This document shows positions 1 to 12,400 of a DNA stretch of 64,000 nt, piece by piece. The notes under the pieces were generated by a model. It searched no databases, was not told the DNA's origin, and worked only from the letters and a program-made list of their open reading frames with translations. Where the stretch lies: contig JALGPY010000009.1 in assembly GCA_023055425.1 (NCBI GenBank), forward strand, positions 31,663,275-31,727,274, given 5' to 3'. Position 1 is the first letter of the stretch; each line of letters begins with the position of its first letter. Made by a program: the position numbers and the translations under genes. The DNA comes from Linanthus parryae. Lineage: Eukaryota > Streptophyta > Magnoliopsida > Ericales > Polemoniaceae.

Positions 1-668
1 GGAGACGGGACGTGAGGTCCCAATAAAAATCACTCGCACTGTTGTTCCGTTGCCACTACGAGGAGGGTTGACGACTACCTAAGTGACGGTGGTGTAGCGC
101 TAGTAGGATAACTAGTCTGAGAGACAGCTACTCCCAATTCTCAAGTGCATTGGCCCTATAGCCTTCCTACTCCAGATTCTCGCGACTACCTCACCTCAGA
201 TTGTCCTACTTCTAGGGAATTTCTATCATTGAGCCCTCTCCACGCTCACTCTCTTCAATTTCCCTTCTAAAAAATTTCAATTTTCAGGTTTTTTCAAATT
301 TTTAATTTTTTCTTTGTTTTTAATTGAGTTTTTCTAACACTATATGCTTGGGCCAACTCCATTAACAACACATATGGGTAGGTGAACTCAATAATTAAAA
401 GTGTAAACAATTATATATACAATGCAATATAGAAACGTGCACATGCAATCCTAAGGACTAACTCTATATGCAAAACCGACTCACTAATCTATATGTAACA
501 TGGTTATGCAATGTAAGGCAAGTAAAAATATGTGTAAACCCACCCCCCCCCCCCACACACACACACACTTGAGGTAATCATTGTCCTCAATGAGTTTAGA
601 GTGTACCCCCAAAGGACATGATCCCCTAGTGTGAGGAAAAAAGAGAAAAAATTCAAGTGTTTCAGGCC

Positions 669-885
669 ATTTCGGGCCGAAATATGGTGTATTACGGGCC
701 GAAATGAAATCTATTTCGGGCCGAAATGTTTTCAAAACACCAAAACATGAGACCCTTTTCAATTCGGGCCGAAATATGCAGGATTTCGGGCCGAAATATG
801 CAGCATTTCGGGCCGAAATGGAAATCATTTCGGACCGAAATAAAGCATATTTCGGGCCGAAATGGCTTCTATTTGAGGCCGAAAT
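669..885. repeat. Array of nine near-palindromes, ATTTCGGGCCGAAAT type
   Basis: Nine copies of a 15-bp near-palindrome (consensus ATTTCGGGCCGAAAT, one mismatch between the arms) lie within 217 bp, separated by irregular 7-34 bp spacers. Single-base variants occur in copies 2, 4, 7 and 9. The array lies between the ORF and the G-rich block of the minus-strand Ty3-type copy. A weaker version occurs at the corresponding place in the plus-strand copy. Confidence 0.85.
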
Positions 886-1153
886 GCACTGGGACTGACC
901 TCGTTTTTTTCTCTGTTTTTCACAATTTGTTGGACTCCGAGGCACGTTCTATACCTCCAGAATGGGAATCCAACACTTATGCTCTCTTATTCATTCCTTC
1001 ACGCTTAATTCAAATGTCAGAACTCTCTCTCTAATCTCTCAATCAATTATAGAAAACTCAAAAACACAAACTAAACAAAATATCAAATATCCTACTCTAC
1101 ATTGGGTTGCCTCCCAAGAAGCGCTTTTAATTTAAGGTCGACAGCCCACCCGG

Positions 1154-1942
1154 TTACCTCAACCGTCTAAAATAGTGAAGGATGCTTAGCTCTCCACTTC
1201 TTCTTCTTCCACCATCTTTTATCGATAAGCTTTTACTCTCGAGCACACAGGATCTTTGGACATGGTGGAAAGCTTTGGAAGCTAACCTCTTTAATCTTGC
1301 ATTTTTCTTCTTGATTAACTTCCAAAGAGTATCACTAAGCTCAAATGAATCTCTCACCAAGAAATCATACCAGTGATACTCCTTTGGTGCTAAATGATCT
1401 TCATTAGACACATGCATCTCATCTATACCCCCACACTTGACGATTTCCAACTCATTGACTATGGCATATAGATCATCAATAGGATAGCCAATAGAACAAG
1501 AAATTGGAATTTGCCCATCAAGTCCTTCCCCAAAAGGCTCTCCATACACAAGTATTTTCAACTCATTGCGGATTTGATTTATATGAGATATGGAAAAGTC
1601 TTCAAAAGTCTGAGTAGGGGCTTTTACCTCAATTGTAATGGACACTATTTCTTCGCCAGCTCCATCATCAGCATACCACAAGCTCCCAATGTCAGTGTCA
1701 TCCCAATCATGCCAAGGCTGTGAGATAATTGGAGGTTCCCTTGAAGAGAGCATCGCCTCCTCCATTGTTGGACACACAAGTCCACCCCAGTCTGAATCAG
1801 AGTCTAAGTCCTCATAAGTGGCAAAGTCCACAACTTGTTCATGGACATTGCACTCTTCGCTCGGATCAGGTACCTCTTCTTCCCTAACTGCAGCTTGTGA
1901 TTCGTATTCTTTCTCCATCCTAGCCATCAGTGTCCTTTGCAT
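1154..1942 (-). CDS. Retroelement-associated ORF of unknown function
   Basis: A 262-residue frame. The first third is acidic (many D and E, including a DSDSDW stretch). The second half contains GYPIDDLYAIVNELEIVKCGG and a basic tail. Residues about 130-225 are clearly homologous to the plus-strand frame at 2035-2373 (shared IGYPI.DLYAIV.ELEIVKCGG, HLAPK and DTL..LIKKKN blocks). I recognise no gag, protease, polymerase or integrase motif. It belongs to the Ty3-type element around it and is probably a gag-linked or extra ORF of an Athila/Tat-like element. The frame stays open upstream of the chosen Met, so the true start may lie further right. A host gene is unlikely because the two copies sit inside retroelement sequence. 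Confidence 0.45.
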   Translation of the reverse strand: MQRTLMARMEKEYESQAAVREEEVPDPSEECNVHEQVVDFATYEDLDSDSDWGGLVCPTMEEAMLSSREPPIISQPWHDWDDTDIGSLWYADDGAGEEIVSITIEVKAPTQTFEDFSISHINQIRNELKILVYGEPFGEGLDGQIPISCSIGYPIDDLYAIVNELEIVKCGGIDEMHVSNEDHLAPKEYHWYDFLVRDSFELSDTLWKLIKKKNARLKRLASKAFHHVQRSCVLESKSLSIKDGGRRRSGELSILHYFRRLR

Positions 1943-2034
1943 CTCTAGAACATCTGGTAGCCAATGAGGTAAAATCCCATACTTAGATTGTTGAAGATTT
2001 CTCTCTATCTCATATTAATCAAGTCTGCGATGAG

Positions 2035-2373
2035 TTGGAAAGACTTGTGTACGGAGAATCTTACAGGGAAGAAGGTCATGGGCAGCTTACAATTTCTTGT
2101 TGTATTGGCTATCCTATTGAAGATCTATATGCCATAGTGAAAGAGTTGGAAATTGTCAAGTGTGGGGGTATGGATGAAATGCATGTGTCATTTGAAGAGC
2201 ATTTAGCACCGAAGATGTACTACTGGGACTATTTCATGGCCAGAGTTTCATTTGAGCCCAGTGACACTTTGAGGAGGTTGATCAAGAAGAAAAACTGTAA
2301 GATGAAAGGAGTCAGCGTCCACAATTCTCCACCATCGTTAGAACACAGGGGTGCTCGTGAAAAGGCTTATTGA
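2035..2373 (+). pseudogene. Truncated copy of the retroelement ORF
   Basis: A 112-residue frame homologous to residues about 128-235 of the minus-strand ORF at 1154-1942. It lacks the acidic N-terminal third because homology stops at the inversion junction near 1980. It ends early after the HLAPK and DTLRRLIKKKN blocks. It is followed by the same gcgcttcttggg...ggcaaccca phrase as the other copy. It is a decayed retroelement fragment with no recognised domain. Confidence 0.5.
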
Positions 2374-2697
2374 GAAAAAATTGGTGGAAGAAGAAGAAGT
2401 TGGAGTTAAAGTGTCATCCACTATCCTTGTCGGTTGAGGTAAAAGCGCTTCTTGGGCGGCAACCCAATGTAGAGTAGGATATTTGTTATTTTGTTTTGTT
2501 TTGTATTTAGTTCTCCATACTTGTTTTGAGAGATGGGAGAAGAGTTTTAACATTTGGATTGAGTGTGCAGGAATACAAGAGGAAGCATAGGTGTCGGATT
2601 CCCCTTCTTAAGGTGTAGAGTGATCCTCGGAGTCTAGTAATTGGAAAAGAATGCAGAGAAAAAATGAGAGTTCCCAGGGCATTTTGCAGAAATGCCC

Positions 2698-2862
2698 CAT
2701 TTCGTGCGAAATGCCGCGATACTTAGAAAAACATTTGTCAGCATTTCGCATGAAATAAAACTACCCCCTGTTTTGAAAATTGAAAATCATTCCGGGCCGA
2801 AATGAACTGTTTCGGGCCAAAATGCATTTCTCGTGAAATGGTTCATTTCAGGCCGAAATGCC
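2698..2862. repeat. Second, more degenerate near-palindrome block
   Basis: About six forms related to ATTTCGGGCCGAAAT: two early ones with cgtgcg or cgcatg centres (2698-2756) and several closer matches at 2788-2862. It occupies the same position relative to the ORF and G-rich block as the array at 669-885, but in the inverted copy. Confidence 0.65.
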
Positions 2863-3663
2863 CTGCAACACTTGAATCTTTGACTCTTCACTCCTTGAAC
2901 TTGTGGATCGTTTCCATTTGGGTACTCTCTAAATTCATTTATAACAATAATTATCTCATGTGTGGGGGGGGGGGGGGGGGGGTTATGTCTACCTTTGCTA
3001 GCCATGTCTTGTTTGCATCACCTCGTTACATGTAGTTTATGTTCGGATTGTGAGTATTGTGTAGTAGTGTTGTGTTTGTATTATATTGTCGTATTGTGGT
3101 AGATTAGTTTAAATTATGTATTTTGTTTGAACTTTTATTTATTGAGTCACCCTACCCAAATGTTGTATGTAGTCGAGTTGGCCAGTTTGATATAGAGTCT
3201 ATGAAAAAATGAAGAAATTAAAAATTCAAAAAAAAAAATCCTATAAATTAAAATTTAAGAAAGACAACTTAAGACCTAGAAACCGAAAAGAATCCAGTGA
3301 ATGAGCTCATGAGAGTAGGAATCACCGTGGTAAGGATACCCTAATTTTGTATATTGTGCGCGAGTCTCACGAAGTGATTTCCCGGGTATCTAGGAAAAAA
3401 TGAAGGTAGATTACGGGCATACTTTTGACTCCTTTATTGTGCTGGAAGAATTAAGTCTCTAAGTGATTTATTATTCCATTTCCGGTGGAAACTGGTGGAG
3501 TTTTAGAATATGTGGGTGGACCTTCGTGTAGAGTCGGTTCTATGTGGTACGATTCTTGTCCTAAGTGAAGCCGGGAGCGTACACCACCATCCCTTACGGT
3601 GATTCTAAGATAAAATCCTAAAAAGCTCACTCTTAAGCTCTATTGCACGGTTGTAAAAAAAGA

Positions 3664-3819
<156 letters not shown>

Positions 3820-4430
3820 CAACAACTAAAATTGAGCTTCAAAGGTGAAACAACCTAATGTGCTTCCGTGTGCACGGAAAATTTGGATTCAATCCAACGT
3901 AGAGCTTAAGAGCGATACTAAAGTAAGCCGTAGTACACATGAGTTGTGTCTCCCACAAATGGGACAATTTGCATTCAAATCAATAACAGCTAAGAGGGTT
4001 TGAAAACCTCAAATGACTTGGCGTAGGAAGATCATTTAGAACTTGGGATGCCTAGACGCGTTGAGTTAAAAGAGGTGTCGTGTCTTGGATAGATTTGGTG
4101 GATGCTTGGGGACGCCTTAGTGAGTTTTTGCATAGGATCAACATATATCAATTCTTGCTATTGGTTTTGAAATTTCAAATTGAGCTAGTGAGGATTTGAT
4201 GACTTTCGGTTTAGGATAGAGAGGTTGCCCAATCTGGCGAAAATAAACAAAATACGTTCTTTTACTTCGTTACATTGTATTATAATCGAGTTGGATTGTA
4301 CAAAGCATGTAGATTGCATATTCGTGTGTGAGATTCGTGTATGTCACATGGCTAGTAAAGATAGATGCAAATCAGTGGATCGTGAAGCAAGTTGTTGCTC
4401 GGGACGAGAAAGAGTAAGTGTGGGAGAATT

Positions 4431-6062
4431 TGATAGAGCCTCTTAGGAGCTATATCTTATTTCCATTTTCCACATTAAAATAAGATAATTTAGCACAATT
4501 GCAGAGAAAAGGCTTCGTTTTTATCACTTGATGCTTCATATGTGTTATATTGTTAGTTCGGACGTTTCTATGCATATTGAGATGTTATATGTCAAATATG
4601 ATTTCTTGGTATGTTTTTTCATGATTTTGTGACATGAACGGATACTAATCGGTTAGTATGAGGCATGAAACGAACTTCGGAAACAACGGGAGCTCAAATG
4701 GAGTGAAGGGAAGCAAAGTTGGAGGAGCAAGAATGACCTGCCTGCACTCATTTCAATTATCAGGAAAATATACAATTGAATTATGGATCAAGTCCTACTC
4801 CATTAAAAAATAAACATCCAGAGCTTTCCAACGATATATGGTAGGCCCAAAGACAAGTCCGGATGAGAGAGTAATGGTCGGCGCAAGATCAGCTTACAAT
4901 TATGTCCGAGAATTACAAACTGGAGGGGCTGAAGTGCAATCTCGGCCAAATCACATAAAAACTCGTCCCCAACTGGTAAAACATGGGGAAAATACCTAGG
5001 AGGCAGTCCATACACCCATTGGACACCATTAGAGAGCATCTTGGAGCTTGAGGATTGCACGAATTCGTCAAAGCTTGGGGATTTCACCGTTTGATTTTTG
5101 TCTCTCCTATTTTCATCAATTGTATGGAGAAACTCTGGTTGTTTAGTTGCTTTATGCGTAACTAGATTTGTTTTCTAGGTTATATGGAGATGAACCTAGG
5201 GTTATGAACTAGGAAATTTTCCGAATTTATAAGATTGATTCATGTTTCGATTCATTCAACCGTATTGTTCTTCTACGATTATCGTACATCTTGAATGCTT
5301 AGGCTATCAACACGTCTAGGGTGAAAAGAAAAACATTGGGAAGATGAATCAATATGTTAGATGAATCACGAGCTTCAAGACTATTATCGTATTACTTGTA
5401 TCTCTTGTTCTGAACTTAATACTTAGCATAAACGGAGTAGCTACCCAGTTAGGCTAGTGTTCTGGGTGGGTGCTCAAGAGAGACATTACCTAGATACGAA
5501 CGAGAACAAGAAATTAGTCCTAAATCATTGAGACAGAAAGGTGAGATGATTGGACTAGTCGTGTGAGGGTACATTCGATTGTGTAGCGTTGGGCATTGGT
5601 GGACCGATAGGACCCAGTGATCGGCTTAACGTTAGGCAGTTAGAACCATATCGGGGGCGTTGGTGGACCGACAGGACCCGTAGTAGACTGATAGGTTGAA
5701 CGACATGAGACCGAGAGGAGATTGTCAGTGCTATTACCCGTCACAACTGATGAGATGATAGCGTGTTTCAGTACATTATCCAGAACTGTGTAAAACCCTA
5801 GGGGATCCATAGATCACTTGTTCTCCATATTCTTCAAGAAAAACCCAAAAATATTAGTTTAGTTTGTTAATTCCTTTTAGTCACTTGTTTGAGGGTAACA
5901 ACATTTTTAATCACAATTCTTTCCTCCTTGTTCCGTAATGTGAGCTAATAACTAATTAAATAATCTCAGATCTGTCCTCGTGGGATCGATAACTCGGGGT
6001 TGAAATTCCACCCCTATATTACTTGACCGTTCACTTGCGCATACACGTAAGCAATCGTATCA
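4431..6062 (+). repeat. 3' LTR of Ty3-type element (1632 bp)
   Basis: It begins TGATAGAGCC directly after a purine-rich tract and ends GCAATCGTATCA, giving a 5-bp inverted terminal pair TGATA/TATCA. LINE coding sequence starts immediately after it (6063), which marks the boundary sharply. Phrases such as acctagggttatgaac near 5210 and tcctcgtgggatcgata near 5975 are common in plant Athila/Tat LTRs. The partner LTR is not in the window, so identity and age cannot be measured. Confidence 0.65.
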
Positions 6063-6386
6063 ACAACACTTCTACATAAAAAGAGAATAGAAAATGGGAA
6101 AGAGAGTCTCCTTGTCTTAATTGCCTATTTGGTTTGAAAGTATGAGAAGAAGATCCATTGACTAGAACTTAATAGGATACAGTGGAGACACATGCATAAT
6201 TAGTCTAATAAACCTACTTGGGAAATGCATTTGATGTAGTAAGTACTCTGAAAATGTGTACCTTATTCTGTCAAAGGCTTTGAAAATATCTAATTTTAAT
6301 GCTCCTAATTTGGGATGAGAATTAGACTTGGCTTTGTGAATTGTGTAAACTAAGTCTTGGCCAACAAGGATATTATCTTGGATTAT
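6063..6386 (-). pseudogene. LINE reverse transcriptase, downstream part
   Basis: Reading the minus strand from 6386 gives QDNILVGQDLVYTIHKAKS, then LKLDIFKAFDRI, and later RQLRQGDSLSHFLF. These are the conserved blocks of plant L1-type LINE reverse transcriptases: the DNI/QE.. region, the K.D..KAFD catalytic-Asp block and the RQGDPLSP block. The sequence stops at the Ty3-type LTR edge (6062), before the YxDD block would be expected. The upstream part of the same domain resumes at 15221 on the other side of the hAT/copia insertion. It is non-functional. Confidence 0.75.
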
Positions 6387-6394
6387 TCTGTTAG
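6387..6394. repeat. 8-bp target-site duplication of hAT element, left
   Basis: TCTGTTAG, repeated exactly at 15214-15221. Eight base pairs is the diagnostic duplication length of hAT elements. Confidence 0.9.
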
Positions 6395-6430
6395 CAGTGG
6401 CGGAGCCAGGATTCTTTCGAAGGGGGGGGG

Positions 6431-7869
6431 TGTTGGAATAGATGCCCTAGAGGCAATCGTAGATTTAGTATGAACAATGTTTTGGCTAGAATATTCATTT
6501 ATTATTTATGGCGATATTTAATATAATGAAGTCCTTAGATAAATTGTGTTATTTATCTTAAATGTCCCTAGTCCATTGTATTGATTAATAAGGACAATCA
6601 AATATAGACTAGTATATGGGTAGATTGATATGGAGATATCAAGTCTAACATATGGGTATGCATTAGGAGTAATGGCATACTGGACTGACCCACGACGAAA
6701 AGGATACATTAGATTATGTGAAGTCACAATCCCTTTTCGTAGTGCTAATATTATTGCAATCCTTGGACTTGAAGTCACTAGATACTCTAGTTGTGAAATA
6801 TTGCGCTTTGATGTTATCAAACGTTACACCGTAACTGGGTAATCATAAAGGTGGCTATCGGGCGTGATAGGAAGCAAGCTTAGAGATCGTAGTGATGTAG
6901 ATAGGATTTGTCCCTCCCACATAATGGGGGTAAATATCCACGGCCACTCGAGGGATGAGGCTTATTGAATGTCTGGCCAGACTCAGATAAATTAATATAG
7001 AGATATTAATGTTATCTGCAAGCATAAGCATATTCCCAGGATCGAGGAACTATGGATTGGATATACGAGTGTGACTATTTATGTCTCGTGTCCAATCCGG
7101 ATATGGAGACAAAGGGATAATGCAATATGACATATTGGGCACAAAGGTTTGTCGGGATCACTGACTATTTCTATTGGTTGGGTTGCATGGATGTGTTGCT
7201 AGACACCGCTCCATGTTAGTAACAGTTACTACCAACTATATAGAAACCTATGGGGTCACACGTCAAATAGAGTAGAGCTAGATTTGGGATTTATTAATAT
7301 GGATTAATTAATAGAAGGATCATTGTGCAACACCTTGCAAACTTAGTAGGACTAATTTGCAAGGAAGGGAATAGTTCTAGTCCTACTAGAATAAGAAAAC
7401 TCTTTTATGGAAACAACAAGGAGTTGTTGGAGTATATAAAGGAGGCTCTAGCTTCCTTCCCACAACAAGAGTTATTAGTCATAACACACAAAGAGTGGGA
7501 GAGAGCAAAAGAGAGAGCAAGACAAGGTGCTAGGGCCGAAACCCTAGCCACCCGTCCGCCCCCCTACCCGACGGCAAAGAGAGGCCGCCCCTCTCTTGTG
7601 CTTTTGGTGATTTGTTGCTTTGATCTTCATCCCTCTTCCTCCAAGGTTCAAGCTAGCACTTGATTGAAGGAAGAATCTAGATCTCACCTCTAGACGTGGA
7701 TCAACCGTAGAGACGAGGACATCATTCTTCGTGTGATCTCACAAACCAAAAGGTACACATCTTCTATGTCCTTAATCATGTTATGATGTCTCTTCCTGTG
7801 ATCCTTGGTGGGCTTTGAGTAGGATTAATTTTTTTTATTCCGCTGCGTTACCTACGTCAAAACCCAACA
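6431..7869 (+). repeat. Copia-1 5' LTR
   Basis: Begins TGTTGGAATAGATGCC and ends AAAACCCAACA (TG...CA, with TGTTG/CAACA inverted ends). It is the same length as the 3' LTR and differs at only five sites, near 6732, 7003, 7242, 7291 and 7838. It contains a TATA-like box at 7433. Confidence 0.97.
7433..7440 (+). promoter_or_regulatory. Probable LTR promoter TATA box (Copia-1)
   Basis: TATATAAA about three quarters of the way into the LTR, followed by a purine-rich presumptive leader. The 3' LTR has it at 14394-14401. The related LTRs of Copia-2 (18088, 25141, minus) and Copia-3 (43634, 52194) keep it at the same relative place, which supports function. Confidence 0.6.
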
Positions 7870-7870
7870 G

Positions 7871-7883
7871 TGGTATCAGAGCC
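7871..7883 (+). other. Copia-1 primer-binding site (tRNA-iMet type)
   Basis: TGGTATCAGAGCC lies one base after the LTR end. This is the usual plant copia site pairing with the 3' end of initiator tRNA-Met. Confidence 0.92.
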
Positions 7884-9441
7884 ACAGGTCGTAGAGCATA
7901 ACATGATATTATGTGTTTACGATTTCAGTTCATACACCGTATTATTGTTTATTACGCGAAAACTGAAAAATTGGCATAGTAGATGCAATATTGAATTTGA
8001 TTCAATCAAACAAGACCCAATTTAACATTGGATGTTAGAATTGGTGAGTTTAATCACATAGGATGTGAATAATTGGGTTCTTGAAAAATTAGGGTTCATG
8101 GGCACATGATTGAAAAGGGGTTTTCAATTATGGAAATAAAATTATGGAAACAAATCCATATGGAAACAACCTTGCTTGGGCAACAAGGAAGGAGGGCGGG
8201 CGGCTAGGGCCGCGCAAGGCCGCGGCCCCCTTAGGCGTGCGGCGGTCCTAGGGTTCGGGCCACTTGTTGGCTTGGACCCTTTGGACCGTTGTGAAACCCT
8301 AGTTACCCAATTTCATTAAAATTAAACAAGCGCGTTAAAAATTGGTTTTAACTGTATTATGTGCTTTATTGCATGGTGGATGGATATGGCCTAGGATTGT
8401 GGATGTTTATTGTTTTTGTGGTTTGGTTTACGGCCTGCGAGCTGATCAAATTAATGTAATAATTAATTAAGTTTTACGGCCTGCGAGTCGTTCTTTTTCT
8501 CCTCGACATGTGAGGCTTTTGTTATTTATTTATTCTAGATGTTAGGCTAGAATTAGAAATATTTAGATGATAGCCAAGAGCATGGAGAAGAAGACTGGAG
8601 AACCAAGGGAGCCAAAAGACATCCCTAGGCGCGCAGCTATGGTGGAGCACATGGAGATGAGCTCGGCACTTTAGGGCAATTAGATATTATCATTGGCTTG
8701 ATAATATCATTAGTCTAGAGGCCATATCCATGCCACGTTTTTTTATTTTGTGGATGTTTATTATTCATGCCTTGTTATTTATTTTGTGTGTATGGCGCTA
8801 CAAGCAAAACAATAACAAGATAATAATAAACAAAGTTGGTCTTTTATTGTGGATGGCCCAATCCAAATAAATAGACCATGTTGATAAGATCAACCAAACA
8901 TATTAAAAGAAATCCCTCAATTAAATATTGTGTTTTGCCTTCTCTTGCCAAAACACCCTTCATGATCATGGCCTATTAAAATTCGGGCTTGCCAAAGCAA
9001 GGCGATTTTAATTTTCATGATGTGTCGCGGACGACGCAAGCTAGTAATGCGTGTATGTTGAAAGCAAGAGGTTGGACGCAACTAGGCAAGAGTCAATTGG
9101 ATTGATGAGCTTAGAGGCATGACAATTAGGAGTTATCCAATTGGATAAAGAATAAAAGGAATTTATTCACCTAATTGGACCAAGAGTTGCATGGGATGCA
9201 ATTGGAATGGTTCCTACCTAAATAACCAATTCTTGGGTGACTTGCCAAAGCAAGCTCAAGGAGAAGTGAAATAAGGATCTTGGACCCACTAGAAAATATA
9301 AAGATATTTTCCGCTTTAATAGTGAGGGCTATTAATCCGAGAAAAATAGTGGGAGCTATATTTAATGATCTAGCCATTGTTAAATATAGTTAAATTGTTC
9401 AAAATACTAAATTGCATATTTCTCGTTTTGTAGAATTCCAA
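7884..9441 (+). other. Copia-1 untranslated leader
   Basis: About 1.56 kb between the primer site and the polyprotein start, with no gene. It includes a GC-rich patch near 8190-8280. Relatives of this leader occur in Copia-2 (23066-24712, minus) and Copia-3 (44088-47673, interrupted by a MULE), including the bbb-like repeated phrase acggcctgcgag. Long leaders are common in this type of element and may carry dimerisation or packaging signals; I cannot identify one. Confidence 0.7.
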
Positions 9442-12400
9442 ATGGCAAACAACAACGCATCGAGTTCATCCCTACGATCTGTCCTTGAGAAGGATAAATT
9501 GTCTGGAACAAATTTCCTTGACTGGTACAGAAACTTGAGGATTGTCCTCAAGCAAGAAAAGAAGCTGTACGTCTTGGACACTCCAATTCCAGACCCACCA
9601 CAAGATGAGTCTCTATTAGCGGAAGTAAGGGCACGTCAGAAACATATTGATGATTCTAATGACGTGACTTGCCTCATGCTTTGTACCATGACTGGTGAGC
9701 TTCAGAAGCAACACGAGAACATGGAAGCCTATGATATGATCAGACACTTGAAACAATTGTTTCAGGAACAGGCAAGGCATGAGCGCTATGAAGTGTCTAA
9801 AGCATTGTTCAAAAGTAGTCTTGCAGAGGGGAATCCAGTAGGCCCTCATGTACTCCGAATGATCGGGTACATAGAGAACCTTGAGAGACTGGGGTTCCCA
9901 CTCGGCCAGGACTTGGCGACTGATCTCGTCTTGCAATCGTTGCCTGACAGTTATAATCAGTTCATTATGAACTATAATATGAATGAGATCAACAAGTCTT
10001 TGCCAGACCTATTGAACATGCTAAAGACAGCTGAGCAAAGCATCAATAAGGGCAAGGGAAAAGCCATAATGATGGTGCACAAGAAGAAGAGCAAGTCAGT
10101 TGCATCTACTTCAAAAGGAAAACGCAAGAAAGTTGCGAAATCCAAGGATGCCCTAAAGCCTAGTGGAGGCGTGGCTAAAGGTGAGTGTCACTACTGCAGC
10201 CAGCCGGGTCACTGGAGGAGGAATTGCCCTAAATATCTGGAGGATAAGAAGCTTGGAATAGTGATTCCACCACCACCAGGTATTTATGTTATAGACGTCA
10301 ATCTTTCTATTTCATCATCCTGGGTATTAGATACCGGATGTGGTTCTCACATTTGTCGTAATGTGCAGGATTTGAAAAGAAGTAGAAGATTGCGAAAAGG
10401 GGAGATAGACTTGCGCGTCGGGAATGGAGCAAAGGTTGCTGCATTGGCTGTGGGCGTTTATGAGCTATCTTTGCCTTCTGGACTTATTTTAGAATTAGAC
10501 AATTGCTTTTATGTGCCTGCTATGAGCAGAAACATTATTTCCGCTTCTTGTTTGGACGAGAAAGGTTTTTCTATTTCAATAAAGGACAAGTGTTGCTCCA
10601 TTTATTTTGATAGTATGCACTATTGTAGTGCGCATTTGTCTAATGGATTGTATATCCTTGATCTAAATAATCCAATCTATAACATAAATACTAAAAGGAT
10701 TAAAACTAATGATTTAAATCCTACATATCTATGGCACTGTCGTTTAGGCCATATAAATGAGAAACGCATATCTAGACTCCATAAGGATGGACTTCTAGAC
10801 TCATTTGATTTGGAATCATTTGAGACATGTGAATCTTGTTTATTAAGAAAAATGACAAAGTCCCCTTTCAATAAGAAAGGCGAGCGGACTAGTGAGTTAT
10901 TGGCACTCATACATACTGATGTATGCGGGCCATTCCCCACGCCTGCCAGAGGTGGTTATACCTACTTCATCACATTTACTGATGATTTCAGTAGATATGG
11001 ATTTGTATATCTTATGAAGGACAAATCCGAATCCTTTGAATTGTTCAAAGAATTCAAGAGTGAAGTAGAGAAGCAACTTGGCAAGAGTATTAAAGCTCTA
11101 CGATCGGATCGTGGAGGAGAATACTTAAGCCAAGAGTTTGATGAGTATCTTAGAGAGTGTGGGATAGTATCCCAGCTCACTCCACCTGGAACACCACAAT
11201 GGAATGGTGTATCTGAGAGGAGGAATCGCACTCTATTAGATATGGTGCGATCTATGATGTCTCAAACAGATCTTCCGATATCCTTTTGGGGACATGCTCT
11301 AATGACGGCAGCTTTTACCATTAACCGTGTTCCATCCAAATCAGTCATGAAGACGCCATATGAGATATGGACTGGGAAGCGTCCCATAGTGTCGTTTATG
11401 AAGATTTGGGGCTGCGACGTTTATGTAAAGCGTTTACAAACAGACAAGCTCGGGCCTAAAGCGGATAAGTGTAAGTTTGTGGGATATCCTAAGGAGACTA
11501 AAGGATATTACTTCTATAACCCTACCAAGAACAAAGTGTTTGTTGCTCGGACCGGCGTGTTTCTAGAAAGAGAACTAGTCTCTAAAGAAGCAAGTGGGAG
11601 GGTTGTAGAACTTGAAGAAATTCATGAACCACAAACCACTGAACCGATAATGGAACATGAACAGGAACCACAAGAAGTTGTGGAAGAACCTGTTCAGGTA
11701 ACACAGGAACTTCGTAGATCAGGAAGAGTGCGTCATGAGCCAGAGAGGTATGGACTTCTCGTGACTGAGCCCGATGACGTACCACTCATGGATGATGAGC
11801 CTGCAAACTATGGAGAAGCCATGAGTGGCCCAGACTCTAAGAAGTGGCTAGAAGCCATGAGATCCGAAATGGATTCCATGTACACCAACAAAGTATGGAC
11901 TTTGGTGGAACCACCCGAAGGGGCTCGACCCATAGGGTGCAAGTGGGTCTTCAAGAAGAAGACCGACATGGATGGAAAGGTAGTTGCCTATAAGGGCCGA
12001 TTGGTGGCCAAAGGTTATAGACAGATTCATGGTATTGACTATGATGAGACCTTTTCCCCAGTCGCCATGACTAAATCCATTCGAATCTTACTTGCTATTG
12101 CAGCATACTACGACTATGAGATTTGGAAAATGGATGTCAAAACAGCATTCCTTTATGGGAACCTCCTTGAGGATGTGTACATGACACAACCAGAGGGTTT
12201 TGAGGATCCAGAGAATGCTAATAAAGTCTGTAAGCTGGAAAGGTCCATTTATGGATTAAAGCAAGCTTCTAGGAGCTGGAATCGACGTTTTGATGACGCG
12301 GTCAAAGAGTTTGGCTTCATCAAGAACGAAGATGAGCCTTGTGTTTACAAGAAGGTTAGTGGGAGCTCTATAGTATTTCTGGTCTTGTATGTGGATGACA

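Larger units (their letters stand above)
1..1980 (-). mobile_element. Ty3-type LTR retrotransposon fragment, minus-strand copy
   Basis: Read on the minus strand this piece has, in order, an open reading frame (1942-1154), a short block containing the phrase cttgggaggcaaccca near 1110, an array of near-palindromes (885-669), a stretch rich in GT and G (about 575-540), and an AT-rich tail that runs off the window. The same order of blocks appears on the plus strand from 1986 to about 3400. The two pieces are therefore diverged relatives placed head to head. The cttgggaggcaaccca phrase and the G-rich block downstream are, from general knowledge, common in plant Athila/Tat elements. No reverse transcriptase is visible, so the lineage is tentative. 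Confidence 0.55.

Noticed and set aside
669..885. CRISPR-like array or operator cluster
   Set aside because: Repeats too short, spacing 7-34 bp, inside a retroelement, and mirrored in a related copy.
4803..5087. 94-codon minus-strand ORF
   Set aside because: Lies inside the Ty3-type LTR on the antisense strand with no recognisable domain.
6518..6842. Paired ORFs of 100 and 70 codons, repeated at 13479-13803
   Set aside because: They lie wholly inside the Copia-1 LTRs on both strands; conservation reflects LTR identity, not coding.
7325..7663. 112-codon ORF, repeated at 14286-14624
   Set aside because: LTR R/U5-region reading frame with no domain; the relatives in Copia-2 and Copia-3 LTRs do not keep it.
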